Source: [Clostridium] aminophilum DSM 10710
Lineage (GTDB): Bacteria > Bacillota > Clostridia > Lachnospirales > Lachnospiraceae
NCBI RefSeq assembly: GCF_000711825.1
Contig: NZ_JONJ01000001.1
Location: 1-64,000, forward strand
Length of the DNA stretch: 64,000 nucleotides
Reading direction: 5' to 3'
In this document: positions 1-9,016 of the stretch, piece by piece
How the letters are laid out: every line of letters starts with the position of its first letter
Position numbering within the stretch: position 1 is the first letter of the stretch
Program-made: the position numbers and the translations under genes
Notes under the pieces: generated by a model
The model's input: only the letters and a program-made list of their open reading frames with translations
The model's database searches: none
Told to the model about the DNA's origin: nothing

Positions 1-118
<118 letters not shown>

Positions 119-306
119 GTTTGATCCGGTTTAGACTTAAGCTTGGCTTATTCTTAACCGTTATTACTGTTTAAGGTTTTGTTCTTGAAAATCTCTCGAA
201 CTTAAGGCCTCTACCTTATCGGCCTTTGTTCTTGGAATTTTCAGGGTTTTATATACTGTTCAGTTTTCAATGTTCCTGTCGTTCCCGTCAGGCGAGCGAC
301 TTAATT
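119..306 (-). other. rrn leader region
   Basis: This is the transcribed leader between the rrn promoter and the 16S 5' end. On the minus strand it contains AACATTGAAAACTGAACAG (about 264-282), which resembles the boxA-like antitermination and processing sequences of Firmicutes rRNA leaders. No open frame of interest was seen. The boundaries come only from the promoter and the 16S start. Confidence 0.6.
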
Positions 307-335
307 ATTATATCAAATCTTAATCGCCTTGTCAA
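307..335 (-). promoter_or_regulatory. rrn sigma-A promoter
   Basis: On the minus strand a perfect -35 TTGACA (335-330) is followed after exactly 17 bases by a perfect -10 TATAAT (312-307). It fires toward the 16S gene, about 190 bases downstream. The consensus match and position fit a strong housekeeping rrn P2-type promoter. No clear UP element was identified. The interval 336-540 shows no gene. Confidence 0.9.
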
Positions 336-540
336 GAACTTCTTTATTCTGTTATTTGTTTTCGCTCCGTCCCCGCTGATATGAGAATCGCTTCTGATCC
401 GGATCGGCGCTGCGTTTCATTCGCAACGGAGCCTATCTTATCACCCTGAAATGGATTCGTCAAGCGAATTTTATATTTTTTAAAAACAATTTCTGTTTGA
501 TGGATCAAAAGCAGGAAAACCCTGTATTCCCGCCATTTTC

Positions 541-570
541 ATAAAAAGAGGAGCGCCGCGGCGCCCCTCC
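541..570 (-). terminator. Rho-independent terminator after the ABC exporter operon
   Basis: On the minus strand a GC-rich hairpin (GAGGGGCGCC pairing with GGCGCTCCTC, GC at the turn) is followed directly by TTTTTAT. It lies about 150 bases past the stop of the exporter gene at 724 and before the rrn promoter, so it probably ends that operon and insulates the rrn unit. Confidence 0.85.
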
Positions 571-723
571 GAAAATGATTTTACAGTCTTATTTTTTGAT
601 ATTGTGTTAATATCATATACAATTTATCGAATACTACCGGTTTGTGTTTGGAATTCACATTCATCGTTCACCGTTCTGCATTCACCGTTCCGGCTTACGC
701 ATTCCGCGCCCCGTGTTCAACAT

Positions 724-2499
724 TCAGGCATTCTCCGCCGTCTGTGCAAACTGAGAATTATACAGATTGGTATAGAAGCCATTTTTCGACATCAGCTCTC
801 TATGATTTCCCTGCTCAATGATCTTTCCGTCCCGCATGACAAGAATCTGGTCTGCATTGCGGATCGTCGAAAGACGGTGTGCGACAATAAAACTCGTCCG
901 CCCCTTCATCAGCTTTGCGAACGCCTCCTGAATCAGAATTTCCGTTCTCGTATCGATGCTCGATGTCGCCTCATCCAGAATCAGCATCGGCGGAAGGCAC
1001 AGCATAACTCTTGTGATGCAGAGAAGCTGCTTCTGTCCCTGACTCAAACTGTCATCGGTGACCGGTGTGTCCAGGCCCCTGGGCATGCGCCGGATAAATC
1101 CCCAGCTTCTTGCCTCTTTTGCCGCGCGGATAATCTCTTCATCCGTCGCATCCGGCCTTCCGAATGCGATATTTTCCCGAACAGTTCCCGCTTTCAGCCA
1201 GGTATCCTGAAGCACCATACCATAAGTGCGTCGAAGGGAATGTCTGGAAACCTCCCGAATATCCTGCCCGTCAATCCGGATACTGCCGGAATCCGTATCA
1301 TAAAACCGCATCAGGAGATTGATCAGAGTTGTCTTGCCGCATCCCGTTGGTCCGACAATTGCCGTTGTTGTGCCCGGTTCCGCGCAAAAACTGAAATCCT
1401 GAATCAGTGCTTTCTTCTTATTATATGAGAAATCAATATGATCCAGTGCAACCTCTCCCCGACTTTCCTGCAGTTCATCTGTTGAGTCCGCGCTTTCCGG
1501 CCGGGCTTCGATCAGTTCAAATACCCGCGCCGCACAGGCAAGTGCATTCTGAAGCTCCGTCACGACCGAGCTGATGTCGTTGAACGGCTTCATATACTGG
1601 TTGGCATAGACCAGAAGCACCGAGAGTCCTCCTACGGTCAGAGAGCCGTTCAGAATCCGATGTGCTCCCACCAGCGCAACCACCGCATAGATCACATTGT
1701 TCACGGCTCTCGTGGACGGATTGGTCAGAGAGCTGAAAAATATTGCACTCCGGGAATATTTCTCCAGTTCGAAGTTAATCTCCCGGAACCGTTCGGATGC
1801 TGCCTTCTCGTGACCGAAAGCTTTCACAATCTTTTCGTTTCCGATCATCTCGTTGATCAGCGCTGTCTGCCGCCCGCGGGTTGTGGTCTGTTTCCGAAAC
1901 ATCTGAAAAGATCTGCCGGCAATGAATTTGGCCACAAGGAAGCTGACCGGAGTGAGCACCAGCACGATCAGGGTAATCTCAATATTTTTGGAAAACATGA
2001 AGATCAGCGTCACGCCGATGGTAATCAGACCGGAAAACAGCTGTGTGAAACCGAGAAGAAGTCCGTCGCTGAGCTGATCGACATCCGCGATCACCCGCTG
2101 AACTACATCGCCGGTGGAATGACTGTCCAGATAGGAAAGAGGAAGCTTCTGAATCTTCCGGATCGCATCCGACCGGATATCCCGTACCGTACGGTAGGTT
2201 AGACAGTTGTTGATCCGGTTCATGGCCCATGCCGCAATGGAAGAGACTGCGACAACCATTCCGATGTTCCGGAGGTACGATCCCATCTCCGCAAAATGAA
2301 CGTTTCCCGGCGCGATGATCCGGTCAATTGCTTCTCCGAAAAGAATTGGCACGTAGAGCTGGGTGACCACGGAAATTCCGGCCAGAAGAATGCTGAACGC
2401 CAGAAGGATTTTATAGTTTCCGATCACCCGCATAACCTTCTTCAGTGTCTGTGAAGAAGACGAATCCCGAAAGCTTTTGTCATTTCGATTCTCTGCCAT
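724..2499 (-). CDS. ABC exporter half-transporter, second subunit
   Basis: This 591-residue protein has the fused layout of a B-type ABC exporter. A six-helix membrane domain covers about residues 30-310, and an ATPase domain follows with Walker A GPTGCGKTT (383-391), signature LSQGQ (485-489) and Walker B MLILDEATS (505-513) keeping the catalytic glutamate. Its start codon overlaps the stop of the upstream half-transporter (TGATG), so the two are translationally coupled and very likely form a heterodimer. Family members export drugs, lipids or peptides, and the substrate cannot be told here. This half carries the complete Walker B, unlike its partner. Confidence 0.92.
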   Translation of the reverse strand: MAENRNDKSFRDSSSSQTLKKVMRVIGNYKILLAFSILLAGISVVTQLYVPILFGEAIDRIIAPGNVHFAEMGSYLRNIGMVVAVSSIAAWAMNRINNCLTYRTVRDIRSDAIRKIQKLPLSYLDSHSTGDVVQRVIADVDQLSDGLLLGFTQLFSGLITIGVTLIFMFSKNIEITLIVLVLTPVSFLVAKFIAGRSFQMFRKQTTTRGRQTALINEMIGNEKIVKAFGHEKAASERFREINFELEKYSRSAIFFSSLTNPSTRAVNNVIYAVVALVGAHRILNGSLTVGGLSVLLVYANQYMKPFNDISSVVTELQNALACAARVFELIEARPESADSTDELQESRGEVALDHIDFSYNKKKALIQDFSFCAEPGTTTAIVGPTGCGKTTLINLLMRFYDTDSGSIRIDGQDIREVSRHSLRRTYGMVLQDTWLKAGTVRENIAFGRPDATDEEIIRAAKEARSWGFIRRMPRGLDTPVTDDSLSQGQKQLLCITRVMLCLPPMLILDEATSSIDTRTEILIQEAFAKLMKGRTSFIVAHRLSTIRNADQILVMRDGKIIEQGNHRELMSKNGFYTNLYNSQFAQTAENA

Positions 2500-4514
2500 C
2501 AGACCATCGCCTCCTTCCCTGTTTCATCGCCTTCACCCGGCTGAACCCCACGTCCCGCTTCGAATTCCGTCACCGGTGTTTCAAACCGCCGCGCCGTTTT
2601 TCCCGGATCCTCATCGGCTTTTCGTTCTATGTTTCTTTCCGCGTTTCTTTCCGTTTCTTCCTCCGGACGCTCATCCGAAAACTGGGAATAATAAATCTCC
2701 CGATAGACCTCGCAGTCTCTCATCAGTTCTTCGTGAGTGCCGTTTCCGACAAGCTTTCCGTCATCCAGAACGAGAATCCGGTCTGCCTCCCGCACACTGG
2801 ATGTTCTCTGCGAGACGATGAAGACGGACATATTGCCCGGAAGACTCCGGATCGCCCGTCGAAGGGCGAGATCCGTCGAATAATCCAGCGCACTCGCCGA
2901 GTCATCCATGATCAGAATCTCCGGTTTCTTGACCAGCGCCCGGGCAATTGTCAGTCTCTGCCGCTGTCCGCCGGAGAGGTTCCGCCCGTTCTGCTCGATC
3001 TTCGCGTCCAGCATTCCGTCTTTTCCCTCCACAACTTCCCTCGCCTGTGCGAGGTCAATTGCCTCCCAGAGTTCCCTGTCCGAAGCATCCGGATTTCCCC
3101 AGCGAAGATTCTCCCGTATCGTCCCCTCAAAGAGAACCGCTTTCTGTGGAATCACTCCGATCTTCCGGATCAGCTCACCCTCCGCGTAATCGCGGGCATC
3201 CTTTCCTCCGATCCACACCTCTCCGGAGTCCGGATCATAAAAACGGGGGATCAGATTCACGACCGTGCTCTTTCCGCTTCCGGTTCCGCCGATCACGCCG
3301 ATGGTCTCGCCGGACTTCGTCTCAAACGAGATCCCGGTAACCGCATCCGCCCCGGATCCTGCATAGGAAAATGTCACATTCCGGAAACAAACGGAGGAAT
3401 CCGTATCGCAGCCGTCTGCGACGGCCTTTTCCTCTGTGCTTCCGCTCGTGCAGTCTGCCGCGGCCTTTTCCTCTGTGCTTCCGCACGTTCCATCTGTGCC
3501 GGTCTTTTCTTCTCCGCTTCCATTCCTGCCGTATCCACCCGCTTTCTGCGACATTTTCCGGTACGTCATGGTGTTCTTCACGTCAAACATCGCGCTGATG
3601 CGCTCGGCACAGGCAATGGACTTGTTGATGGTAATAATCAGTGACGCAAGCTTGATCAGTTCCACGATAATCTGCGCCATATAATTATAGAGAGCAACCA
3701 CATCTCCCTGTCGGATCGCGCCGAGTTCCACACGGATCGCTCCCTGCTGAATCAGAAGGATCGTCGCGGCATTGATCAGGAGATAGGTTCCCGGATTCAT
3801 CAGAGCGGACAGTTTTCCGACTGCCTCATTCATGCGGGTCAGCGTGTCGTTCCTCTCCTCAAACTCGCGAATCGAATCCTCTTCTTTGCAGAATGCACGG
3901 ATTACACGCACCCCCGTCAGATTCTCGCGGGTTGTTCCCAGAAGACGATCGAGTGCTGCCTGTGCACGGGCAAACATCGGAATTGACCGGAACATAATCC
4001 CGAAAACCACAATCGAGAGCACCGGGATCGCACCGAGGAAAATGAGCGCGCACCGCACATCAATTGCAAAGGCCATGATCATCGCGCCAAATACGATAAA
4101 GGGACTTCTCAGAAGAAGCCGAAGCGACATGTTGATTCCGGTCTGGACCTGATTGACATCGCTGGTCATGCGGGTAATCAGCGTATCGGTACCCAAACGG
4201 TCAATTTCGGTATAGGAGAGACTCTGGATGTGATCAAAGAGATCCTGCCGGAGTCCGGTCGCCGCGCCGACACTGGCCTTCGCCGCGAACCACTGGGCAG
4301 TAAACGAAAACCCCATCCCGAGTGCAGTCAGCGCAATCAGCATCGCAAATGACTGCCAGACGTAACCCATATCGCCACGGGCAATACCGTTGTTGATGAT
4401 CCTTGCCACCACAATCGGTACAAACAGGTCCATCAATGCCTCCAGCAGTTTAAAAAACGGGGCGAGAACCGCCTCCGTCCGGTATGCCCGGATATAATAC
4501 ATGATCTTTTTCAT
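2499..4514 (-). CDS. ABC exporter half-transporter, first subunit with repeat-rich linker
   Basis: This 671-residue protein has an N-terminal ABC membrane domain and a C-terminal ATPase with Walker A GGTGSGKST and signature LSGGQRQ. Its Walker B reads LIMDDSAS, so aspartate replaces the catalytic glutamate. That is the usual mark of the degenerate site in heterodimeric exporters such as TM287/288 and BmrCD. The linker between the domains (about residues 328-367) is made of 13-residue GSTEEKA-type repeats, and a charged tail of about 60 residues follows the ATPase. The start follows an AGGAGG site. A LysR gene is divergent 196 bases upstream and may control the pair. Confidence 0.92.
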   Translation of the reverse strand: MKKIMYYIRAYRTEAVLAPFFKLLEALMDLFVPIVVARIINNGIARGDMGYVWQSFAMLIALTALGMGFSFTAQWFAAKASVGAATGLRQDLFDHIQSLSYTEIDRLGTDTLITRMTSDVNQVQTGINMSLRLLLRSPFIVFGAMIMAFAIDVRCALIFLGAIPVLSIVVFGIMFRSIPMFARAQAALDRLLGTTRENLTGVRVIRAFCKEEDSIREFEERNDTLTRMNEAVGKLSALMNPGTYLLINAATILLIQQGAIRVELGAIRQGDVVALYNYMAQIIVELIKLASLIITINKSIACAERISAMFDVKNTMTYRKMSQKAGGYGRNGSGEEKTGTDGTCGSTEEKAAADCTSGSTEEKAVADGCDTDSSVCFRNVTFSYAGSGADAVTGISFETKSGETIGVIGGTGSGKSTVVNLIPRFYDPDSGEVWIGGKDARDYAEGELIRKIGVIPQKAVLFEGTIRENLRWGNPDASDRELWEAIDLAQAREVVEGKDGMLDAKIEQNGRNLSGGQRQRLTIARALVKKPEILIMDDSASALDYSTDLALRRAIRSLPGNMSVFIVSQRTSSVREADRILVLDDGKLVGNGTHEELMRDCEVYREIYYSQFSDERPEEETERNAERNIERKADEDPGKTARRFETPVTEFEAGRGVQPGEGDETGKEAMV
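3414..3530. repeat. Three tandem 39-bp units inside an ABC exporter gene
   Basis: Three consecutive 39-base units (3414-3452, 3453-3491, 3492-3530) share CGGCCTTTTCCTCTGTGCTTC with increasing divergence. In the minus-strand frame they encode 13-residue repeats around GSTEEKA in the linker between the membrane and ATPase domains. The unit is a multiple of three, so copy-number change would keep the frame. Confidence 0.85.
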
Positions 4515-4710
4515 GGTTAATCCTCCTGCAATTTTACATTGCCGAAATCATCATATCATATTAAAATCCATATAAGGCATATATCTTTTGTTAGCATCCA
4601 TATCGAATGTATATAGATTATTGTTTTAGGGGTTCCCATCATTTCCCGGTGGAATCCCGGCAGGATTTCCGGCAGATTTCCATTCCATTCTCATACCTTA
4701 AGGAGATACC

Positions 4711-5586
4711 ATGAACATTGATCAGCTCCATTACTTTGCCGTCATCGTCGAGACCGGAACCATTTCCGGCGCGGCGCGCCGGCTTCATATGTCCCAGCCG
4801 CCTCTCTCCCTGCAGATCCGAAATCTGGAGACAGAGTACGGCGTCCGGCTTTTTGAACGGGGATCCAGACAGATCCGTCTGACTGAGGCCGGCCGTCACC
4901 TGTACTCCTATGCCCGGAAAATCCTTGAACTCCGGGATCTCGCAGAGCATGATCTTGCCCGCATCCGGGAGGGCAAACAGGGAACCGTCCGCATCGGTGT
5001 CATCTCCTCCGGCTCCTGCCGCGCATTCTTTGACGGAATTGCGGCCTTTCAGAGCATTTCACCGGATGTCCGCTTTTCGATTTATGACGGGAACACGTAT
5101 GAGATTCTGGAAGAACTTGAGCGTGAAAAGATTGAGCTGGCCGTCATCCGAACCCCGTTCCCGGATCGCGGTCTCGACAAGATCCCGCTGCAGGAGGATC
5201 ACATGGTGATCGCGGGAAAGGAAGAATTTCTGAGGGTACTTCCGGACGGACCGCTTCATCTCTCCGATCTGGAAGGCACTCCGCTTGTCTGCTACCGCCG
5301 CTGGGAGAAGATTATCCGGGAAAAACTTCGGAATTCCTCTTTTTCCCTTGATTTTTACTGTGTCAATGACGACGCGCGAACAAGTCTTCAGTGGGCAAGG
5401 GCAGGATTCGGCGCGGCGCTTCTTCCCGCCTCCGCCCTCAATGCCGCACCCGATCTTCCTTTCCGCGCACTGGCGGATGAAGATCTTGCCAGTACCCTTT
5501 ACCTGGTCCGTCCGGCCGGGCGGATTCTTTCCGACGGCGCAGAAGCCCTGTTCCGGACTTTTCGCGTCCCAAGGAAATCAGAATAA
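4711..5586 (+). CDS. LysR-family transcriptional regulator
   Basis: This 291-residue protein has the LysR layout: an N-terminal winged helix-turn-helix (about residues 1-60, with TGTISGAARRLHMSQPPLSLQ as the recognition region) and a periplasmic-binding-like effector domain from about residue 90. The start has an AAGGAG site eight bases upstream. It is transcribed away from the ABC exporter operon, and the 196-base AT-rich region between them is the natural place for its operator. The effector is unknown. The gene tail (5580-5660) is GC-rich, with a partial duplication of the last coding bases. Confidence 0.9.
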   Translation: MNIDQLHYFAVIVETGTISGAARRLHMSQPPLSLQIRNLETEYGVRLFERGSRQIRLTEAGRHLYSYARKILELRDLAEHDLARIREGKQGTVRIGVISSGSCRAFFDGIAAFQSISPDVRFSIYDGNTYEILEELEREKIELAVIRTPFPDRGLDKIPLQEDHMVIAGKEEFLRVLPDGPLHLSDLEGTPLVCYRRWEKIIREKLRNSSFSLDFYCVNDDARTSLQWARAGFGAALLPASALNAAPDLPFRALADEDLASTLYLVRPAGRILSDGAEALFRTFRVPRKSE

Positions 5587-5713
5587 AAGAGCGGACAGAT
5601 TCGTTCAGCAGACTGCGGCGCGGAAGCCCTGTCCCGGACTTTTCACAGTCAAAAAACAAGTATAAACAGATATAAGCATAAACGATGGATGAAAGTCATT
5701 CCGAAGACTTCAA

Positions 5714-5747
5714 CGCCCCATCCCCTCATTCCTGAGGAGATGGGGCG
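5714..5747. terminator. Convergent hairpin between the LysR gene and DAHP synthase
   Basis: CGCCCCATC (5714-5722) pairs with GATGGGGCG (5739-5747), and CCTCA/TGAGG pairs inside it, giving about 14 base pairs around a small loop. It lies between the convergent 3' ends of the LysR gene and the DAHP synthase gene. Neither side has a long T run, so termination strength is uncertain. Confidence 0.6.
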
Positions 5748-5755
5748 TCATGTTC

Positions 5756-6790
5756 TCAAAGCATCTCTGCCAGTTCCAGAATCAGTTTTTCGCTCTTTTC
5801 CCAGCCAAGACACGGATCGGTGATGGATTTTCCGTAACAGCCCTCGCCGATTGTCTGTGCGCCGTCTTCGATGTAACTCTCGATCATCAGGCCTTTCACG
5901 ATGCTGCGAACATCCGGATTCACATGCATGCTGTGAAGCACATCCTTCGCGATGCGGATCTGTTCCAGATATTTCTTGCCGGAATTGTTGTGGTTGGTAT
6001 CCACGATGACCGCCGGATTCGGAAGATCATTTTCCTGATACATTTTCAGAACTTCCATAATATCTTCATAGTGATAGTTCGGTGTATTCATGCCGTATTT
6101 GTCGACGCTTCCGCGCAGAATCACATGTGCCAGAGGATTCCCCTTGGTCTGGACCTCCCATCCGCGATACAGAAACCGCTGCGGGCACTGCGCCGCATAG
6201 ATCGAGTTCATCATGACCGTCTTGTCTCCGCCGGTCGGGTTCTTCATGCCGACCGGGATGCCGACACCGCTGGCGGTGATGCGGTGAATCTGATCTTCCA
6301 CCGATCTTGCACCGATCGCCACGTAAGAGAGCAGATCCGAGAGATAGCGGTGATTTTCCGGATACAGCATTTCTTCCGCACAGGTAAAGCCGGTCTCCCG
6401 CACAATACGCTGATGAAGCTCACGGATCGCGATGATTCCCTCCAGAAGATCTTCCTCACCTTCCGGATCGGGCTGATGAAGCATGCCCTTGTAGCCGGTT
6501 CCCCTGGTTCGCGGCTTGTTCGTGTAGCATCGCGGAATGATGAAAATCTTGTCCTTCACTTTTTCCTGAATCCTGATCAGCCGGTTCATGTAATCCAGAA
6601 CCGAATCCTCGCGGTCAGCCGAACACGGTCCGATGATCAGAAGAAACTTATCATTTTTTCCGGTAAAGATATCGGTTATCTCCTGATCTCTCGCTTCCTT
6701 GATCTTCGCCATCTCCTCCGTCACCGGATAACGCTCCTTCAGGAGCTTCGGAATCGGAAGTTTTCTGATGAACTGCATATCCATATCCAT
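5756..6790 (-). CDS. aroF: 3-deoxy-7-phosphoheptulonate (DAHP) synthase, class I
   Basis: This enzyme condenses phosphoenolpyruvate and erythrose-4-phosphate in the first step of the shikimate pathway. The 344-residue product carries the class I alpha (AroG/AroF-like) hallmarks: LIIGPCSADRED, KPRTRGTGYKG with the PEP-binding lysine and arginines, AIGARSVEDQIHR, and DTNHNNSGKK near the C-terminus. The start at 6790 is chosen because GGGAGG lies nine bases upstream and because homologues begin near here. A second in-frame ATG at 6934 would add 48 residues and also has a weaker AAAGGA site. No fused chorismate mutase domain is present, and the isozyme symbol is a guess. Confidence 0.93.
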   Translation of the reverse strand: MDMDMQFIRKLPIPKLLKERYPVTEEMAKIKEARDQEITDIFTGKNDKFLLIIGPCSADREDSVLDYMNRLIRIQEKVKDKIFIIPRCYTNKPRTRGTGYKGMLHQPDPEGEEDLLEGIIAIRELHQRIVRETGFTCAEEMLYPENHRYLSDLLSYVAIGARSVEDQIHRITASGVGIPVGMKNPTGGDKTVMMNSIYAAQCPQRFLYRGWEVQTKGNPLAHVILRGSVDKYGMNTPNYHYEDIMEVLKMYQENDLPNPAVIVDTNHNNSGKKYLEQIRIAKDVLHSMHVNPDVRSIVKGLMIESYIEDGAQTIGEGCYGKSITDPCLGWEKSEKLILELAEML

Positions 6791-6971
6791 AATGATGTTC
6801 CTCCCTTTGCCATCCACTGAATCTGACCGGCACGGCAATGCAGGTGTTCTGCATTTCGTCTGCAATCGCGGCACCGTTCTGCTGTTCGTATGCCGCAAAA
6901 AAACGCCGGTATTCTCCGGAAAGGGAATCTCCATATCGGATTCCTTTTTTCTTTTTCCGAAGATACCGACG

Positions 6972-7014
6972 ATTATACTTCTTTTACACTTTAAAGTAAA
7001 GAGGCTTTAAAGTG
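6972..7014 (-). promoter_or_regulatory. DAHP synthase promoter with operator-like palindrome
   Basis: On the minus strand TATAAT (6977-6972) is preceded by 17 bases and a TTTACT -35 (7000-6995). A perfect 10-bp inverted repeat, CACTTTAAAG and CTTTAAAGTG with an 8-base centre (6987-7014), covers the -35 and spacer. That is the expected position for a repressor operator. On the plus strand the same hairpin is followed by TTTTTT and could also terminate. The regulator is unknown. Confidence 0.6.
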
Positions 7015-7120
7015 TTTTTTCTCAGAGCAGTGTCCGATTTGATTCATAACCATCCGGAAGCGCTGAACTGTTTTTTCTCTTCACGATGATGGCTCATCGT
7101 TCCCATCGATCAACCCGCAT

Positions 7121-8461
7121 TTAAATCCGATCCGTTGTGATCTCCCCCGCAAGAAAGACGCGGAACAGTATCCACGCGATCACTGTCGTCACCAGATCTG
7201 TCACCAGCTGCGCGGAAATGACGCCCGTATATCCAAACATGGCAGACATAACCGCCATCACCGCGGCATACACCACTCCCTGACGGCAGATCGAAAGAAG
7301 AAGAGACGGAAGGCCTTTTCCTGTCGACTGGAACGCGCAGATCATGACCAGTCCGATCCCCATCAGCACCATACTCGGCATCTGAAGCCGAAGCATTACC
7401 GATCCCTGCGCGATCAGCGCCTCATCTTTGATGAATACGCCGACCATAACCGGTGCAATCAGCGCAAGAACTGCCGCGATTGCCGCTCCGCACCCGCAGA
7501 CCATCTGAAGCGCAAACTTCATCACGCTGCGGAATCGGGGCATATTGCCTGCGCCGTAAGTGTAGCCCATCAGCGGCTGACCGCCAAATCCCAGACCGAC
7601 GATCACAAGTGCGGCAATATTGACCACTTTCAGAACGATTCCCATGACCGCGATGGACTCATTGCCGTACGGCAGAAGATTACGGTTGGTAATGATCATG
7701 CCGATGGTCTGCATAAAGTTTGTGACGGAAGCCGGCAGTCCGATTGAAAAAATGGCCGCCAGCTCCGGACGGAAGATCCTGAGTTTCCGGACATCGAGGG
7801 ACATCAGCGGACATTTTTTCCATATGTACCAGATGGAAAACACATCCGAACAGATGTATCCGATCACAGTCGCGATGGCCGCACCGGCGGCTCCCATGCC
7901 GAGTCCGAAGATGAATACCGGATCCAGAACCATGTTCACGACAGCGCCGATAAATGATGCGATCATGGATGCGTTCGGTGAACCGACCGACCGCAGAAGA
8001 TTCGTCGGGACCAGCGAAAAAATGATAAACGCCGCTCCCATCACGATCCAGGTATAATATCCGGAGGCATAACTTACCGAAGCACCGTCCGCGCCGAGAA
8101 ATGCAAGGATCGGGGTCCGGAATGCCATCATCACAAAAGACACGGCCACCCCGAACGCCGCTGCGCCGTACAGGCAGAAAATGCTGAGACGTCGCGCATC
8201 TTCATGACTTCCGCAGCCGAGAAGTCTTGAGATCACGCTGCTTCCTCCAAGGCCAAAAATATCACCGAACGCCAGCATCAGCATAAAGAGCGGCGCGCAG
8301 ACCGACACACCGGCAATCAGATCAGTGTTTCCGGTCAATGCGATAAAATAGGTGTCCACCATATTGTAGATCAGCTGCACGACCATGCTCAGAACAACCG
8401 GGATGGCCATCTTCAGATACGCCCTGTGAATCGGCGCCCGTTCAAAAAGTTCGTTTTCCAT
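7121..8461 (-). CDS. MATE family multidrug/cation antiporter
   Basis: This 446-residue integral membrane protein is of MATE (MatE) type with about twelve predicted hydrophobic segments in two related halves. It opens with the typical MENELFERAPIHRAYLKMAIP segment followed by VVLSMVVQLIYNMVDTYFI. Relatives export drugs or dyes in exchange for Na+ or H+, and the substrate here is unknown. The start at 8461 is preferred to an upstream ATG at 8518 because GGAGGG precedes it at good spacing and the extra 19 codons fall in a dispersed repeat. The gene looks monocistronic. Confidence 0.9.
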   Translation of the reverse strand: MENELFERAPIHRAYLKMAIPVVLSMVVQLIYNMVDTYFIALTGNTDLIAGVSVCAPLFMLMLAFGDIFGLGGSSVISRLLGCGSHEDARRLSIFCLYGAAAFGVAVSFVMMAFRTPILAFLGADGASVSYASGYYTWIVMGAAFIIFSLVPTNLLRSVGSPNASMIASFIGAVVNMVLDPVFIFGLGMGAAGAAIATVIGYICSDVFSIWYIWKKCPLMSLDVRKLRIFRPELAAIFSIGLPASVTNFMQTIGMIITNRNLLPYGNESIAVMGIVLKVVNIAALVIVGLGFGGQPLMGYTYGAGNMPRFRSVMKFALQMVCGCGAAIAAVLALIAPVMVGVFIKDEALIAQGSVMLRLQMPSMVLMGIGLVMICAFQSTGKGLPSLLLSICRQGVVYAAVMAVMSAMFGYTGVISAQLVTDLVTTVIAWILFRVFLAGEITTDRI

Positions 8462-8486
8462 TCTATCCCTCCGTATCCTCAACGTT

Positions 8487-8549
8487 CGCCAGCGGACTTT
8501 GGTTCCCCGTCCCCTCATTTCTGAGGGGAAGTCGCGGACTTTGCGCGCC
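8487..8549. repeat. Dispersed repeat family B, copy 1
   Basis: This is a short element starting AGCGGACTTTGG, with a CCCCTCA..TGAGGGG hairpin in the middle, and ending GCGGACTTTGCG. Related copies lie at 19450-19495, 26891-26952, 30392-30470 and 46430-46500, with a shorter match near 14430-14470. It sits just upstream of the MATE gene start. Confidence 0.6.
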
Positions 8550-8581
8550 GCCGCTGGTCACCGTTAGGTGACAGCTTCCTT

Positions 8582-8770
8582 GGCGAAGCTCTTAGCGACA
8601 CATATTTCACTTAGCGGCTTTGCCGCTTAGTGAAATAGCGTGCTGCGGCTGGTCTTTTCGAGCTTAGAGCGTGCCATGGAAATTCACTTAGCGACACATA
8701 TTTCACTTAGCAGCTTTGCCGCTTAGTGAAATAGTGTGCTGCGGCTGGTTTTCTCGAGCTTAGTGAATTT
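8582..8770. repeat. Dispersed repeat family A, two tandem copies
   Basis: Two copies of an element of roughly 90 bases follow one another. Each contains a near-perfect hairpin, TTTCACTTAGCGGC-TTT-GCCGCTTAGTGAAA (cores 8605-8635 and 8701-8731), then GCGTGCTGCGGCTGGTC and CGAGCTTAG. The same element occurs at 35201-35721. In the arm both strands read CTTAG, so one T:T mismatch is kept in an otherwise paired 14-bp stem. No coding content was seen. Confidence 0.85.
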
Positions 8771-8804
8771 GCTTACAGCGGCGTGCGCATCCTCGCGGAT
8801 CGTT

Positions 8805-8885
8805 TTTATTTCCTAGGGAATTTCGGAGAAATTTCCTAGGAAATAAAAAAACTCCGGACCAGGTGAAATCCTGATCACGGAGTTT
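8805..8885 (-). terminator. Tandem terminator hairpins after the HD hydrolase gene
   Basis: On the minus strand AAACTCCG (8885-8878) pairs with CGGAGTTT (8856-8849), an inner CAGG/CCTG pair completes the stem, and TTTTATTT follows: a standard Rho-independent terminator. A second perfect 13-bp inverted repeat, TTTATTTCCTAGG/CCTAGGAAATAAA (8805-8847), lies immediately beyond. They close the lipoprotein-HD operon. Confidence 0.85.
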
Positions 8886-9016
8886 CTATCATTTGTGTTA
8901 TCGGGATACATCCCGAATAGCACGATCATTCGCAAAGCGACGTCCCGTAGAATAGCATATTGCTTCAAAAAAAGTCAAGCTTTTTTCGCCGTTCCGCCCT
9001 CCTGGCCGCCGGGGCA

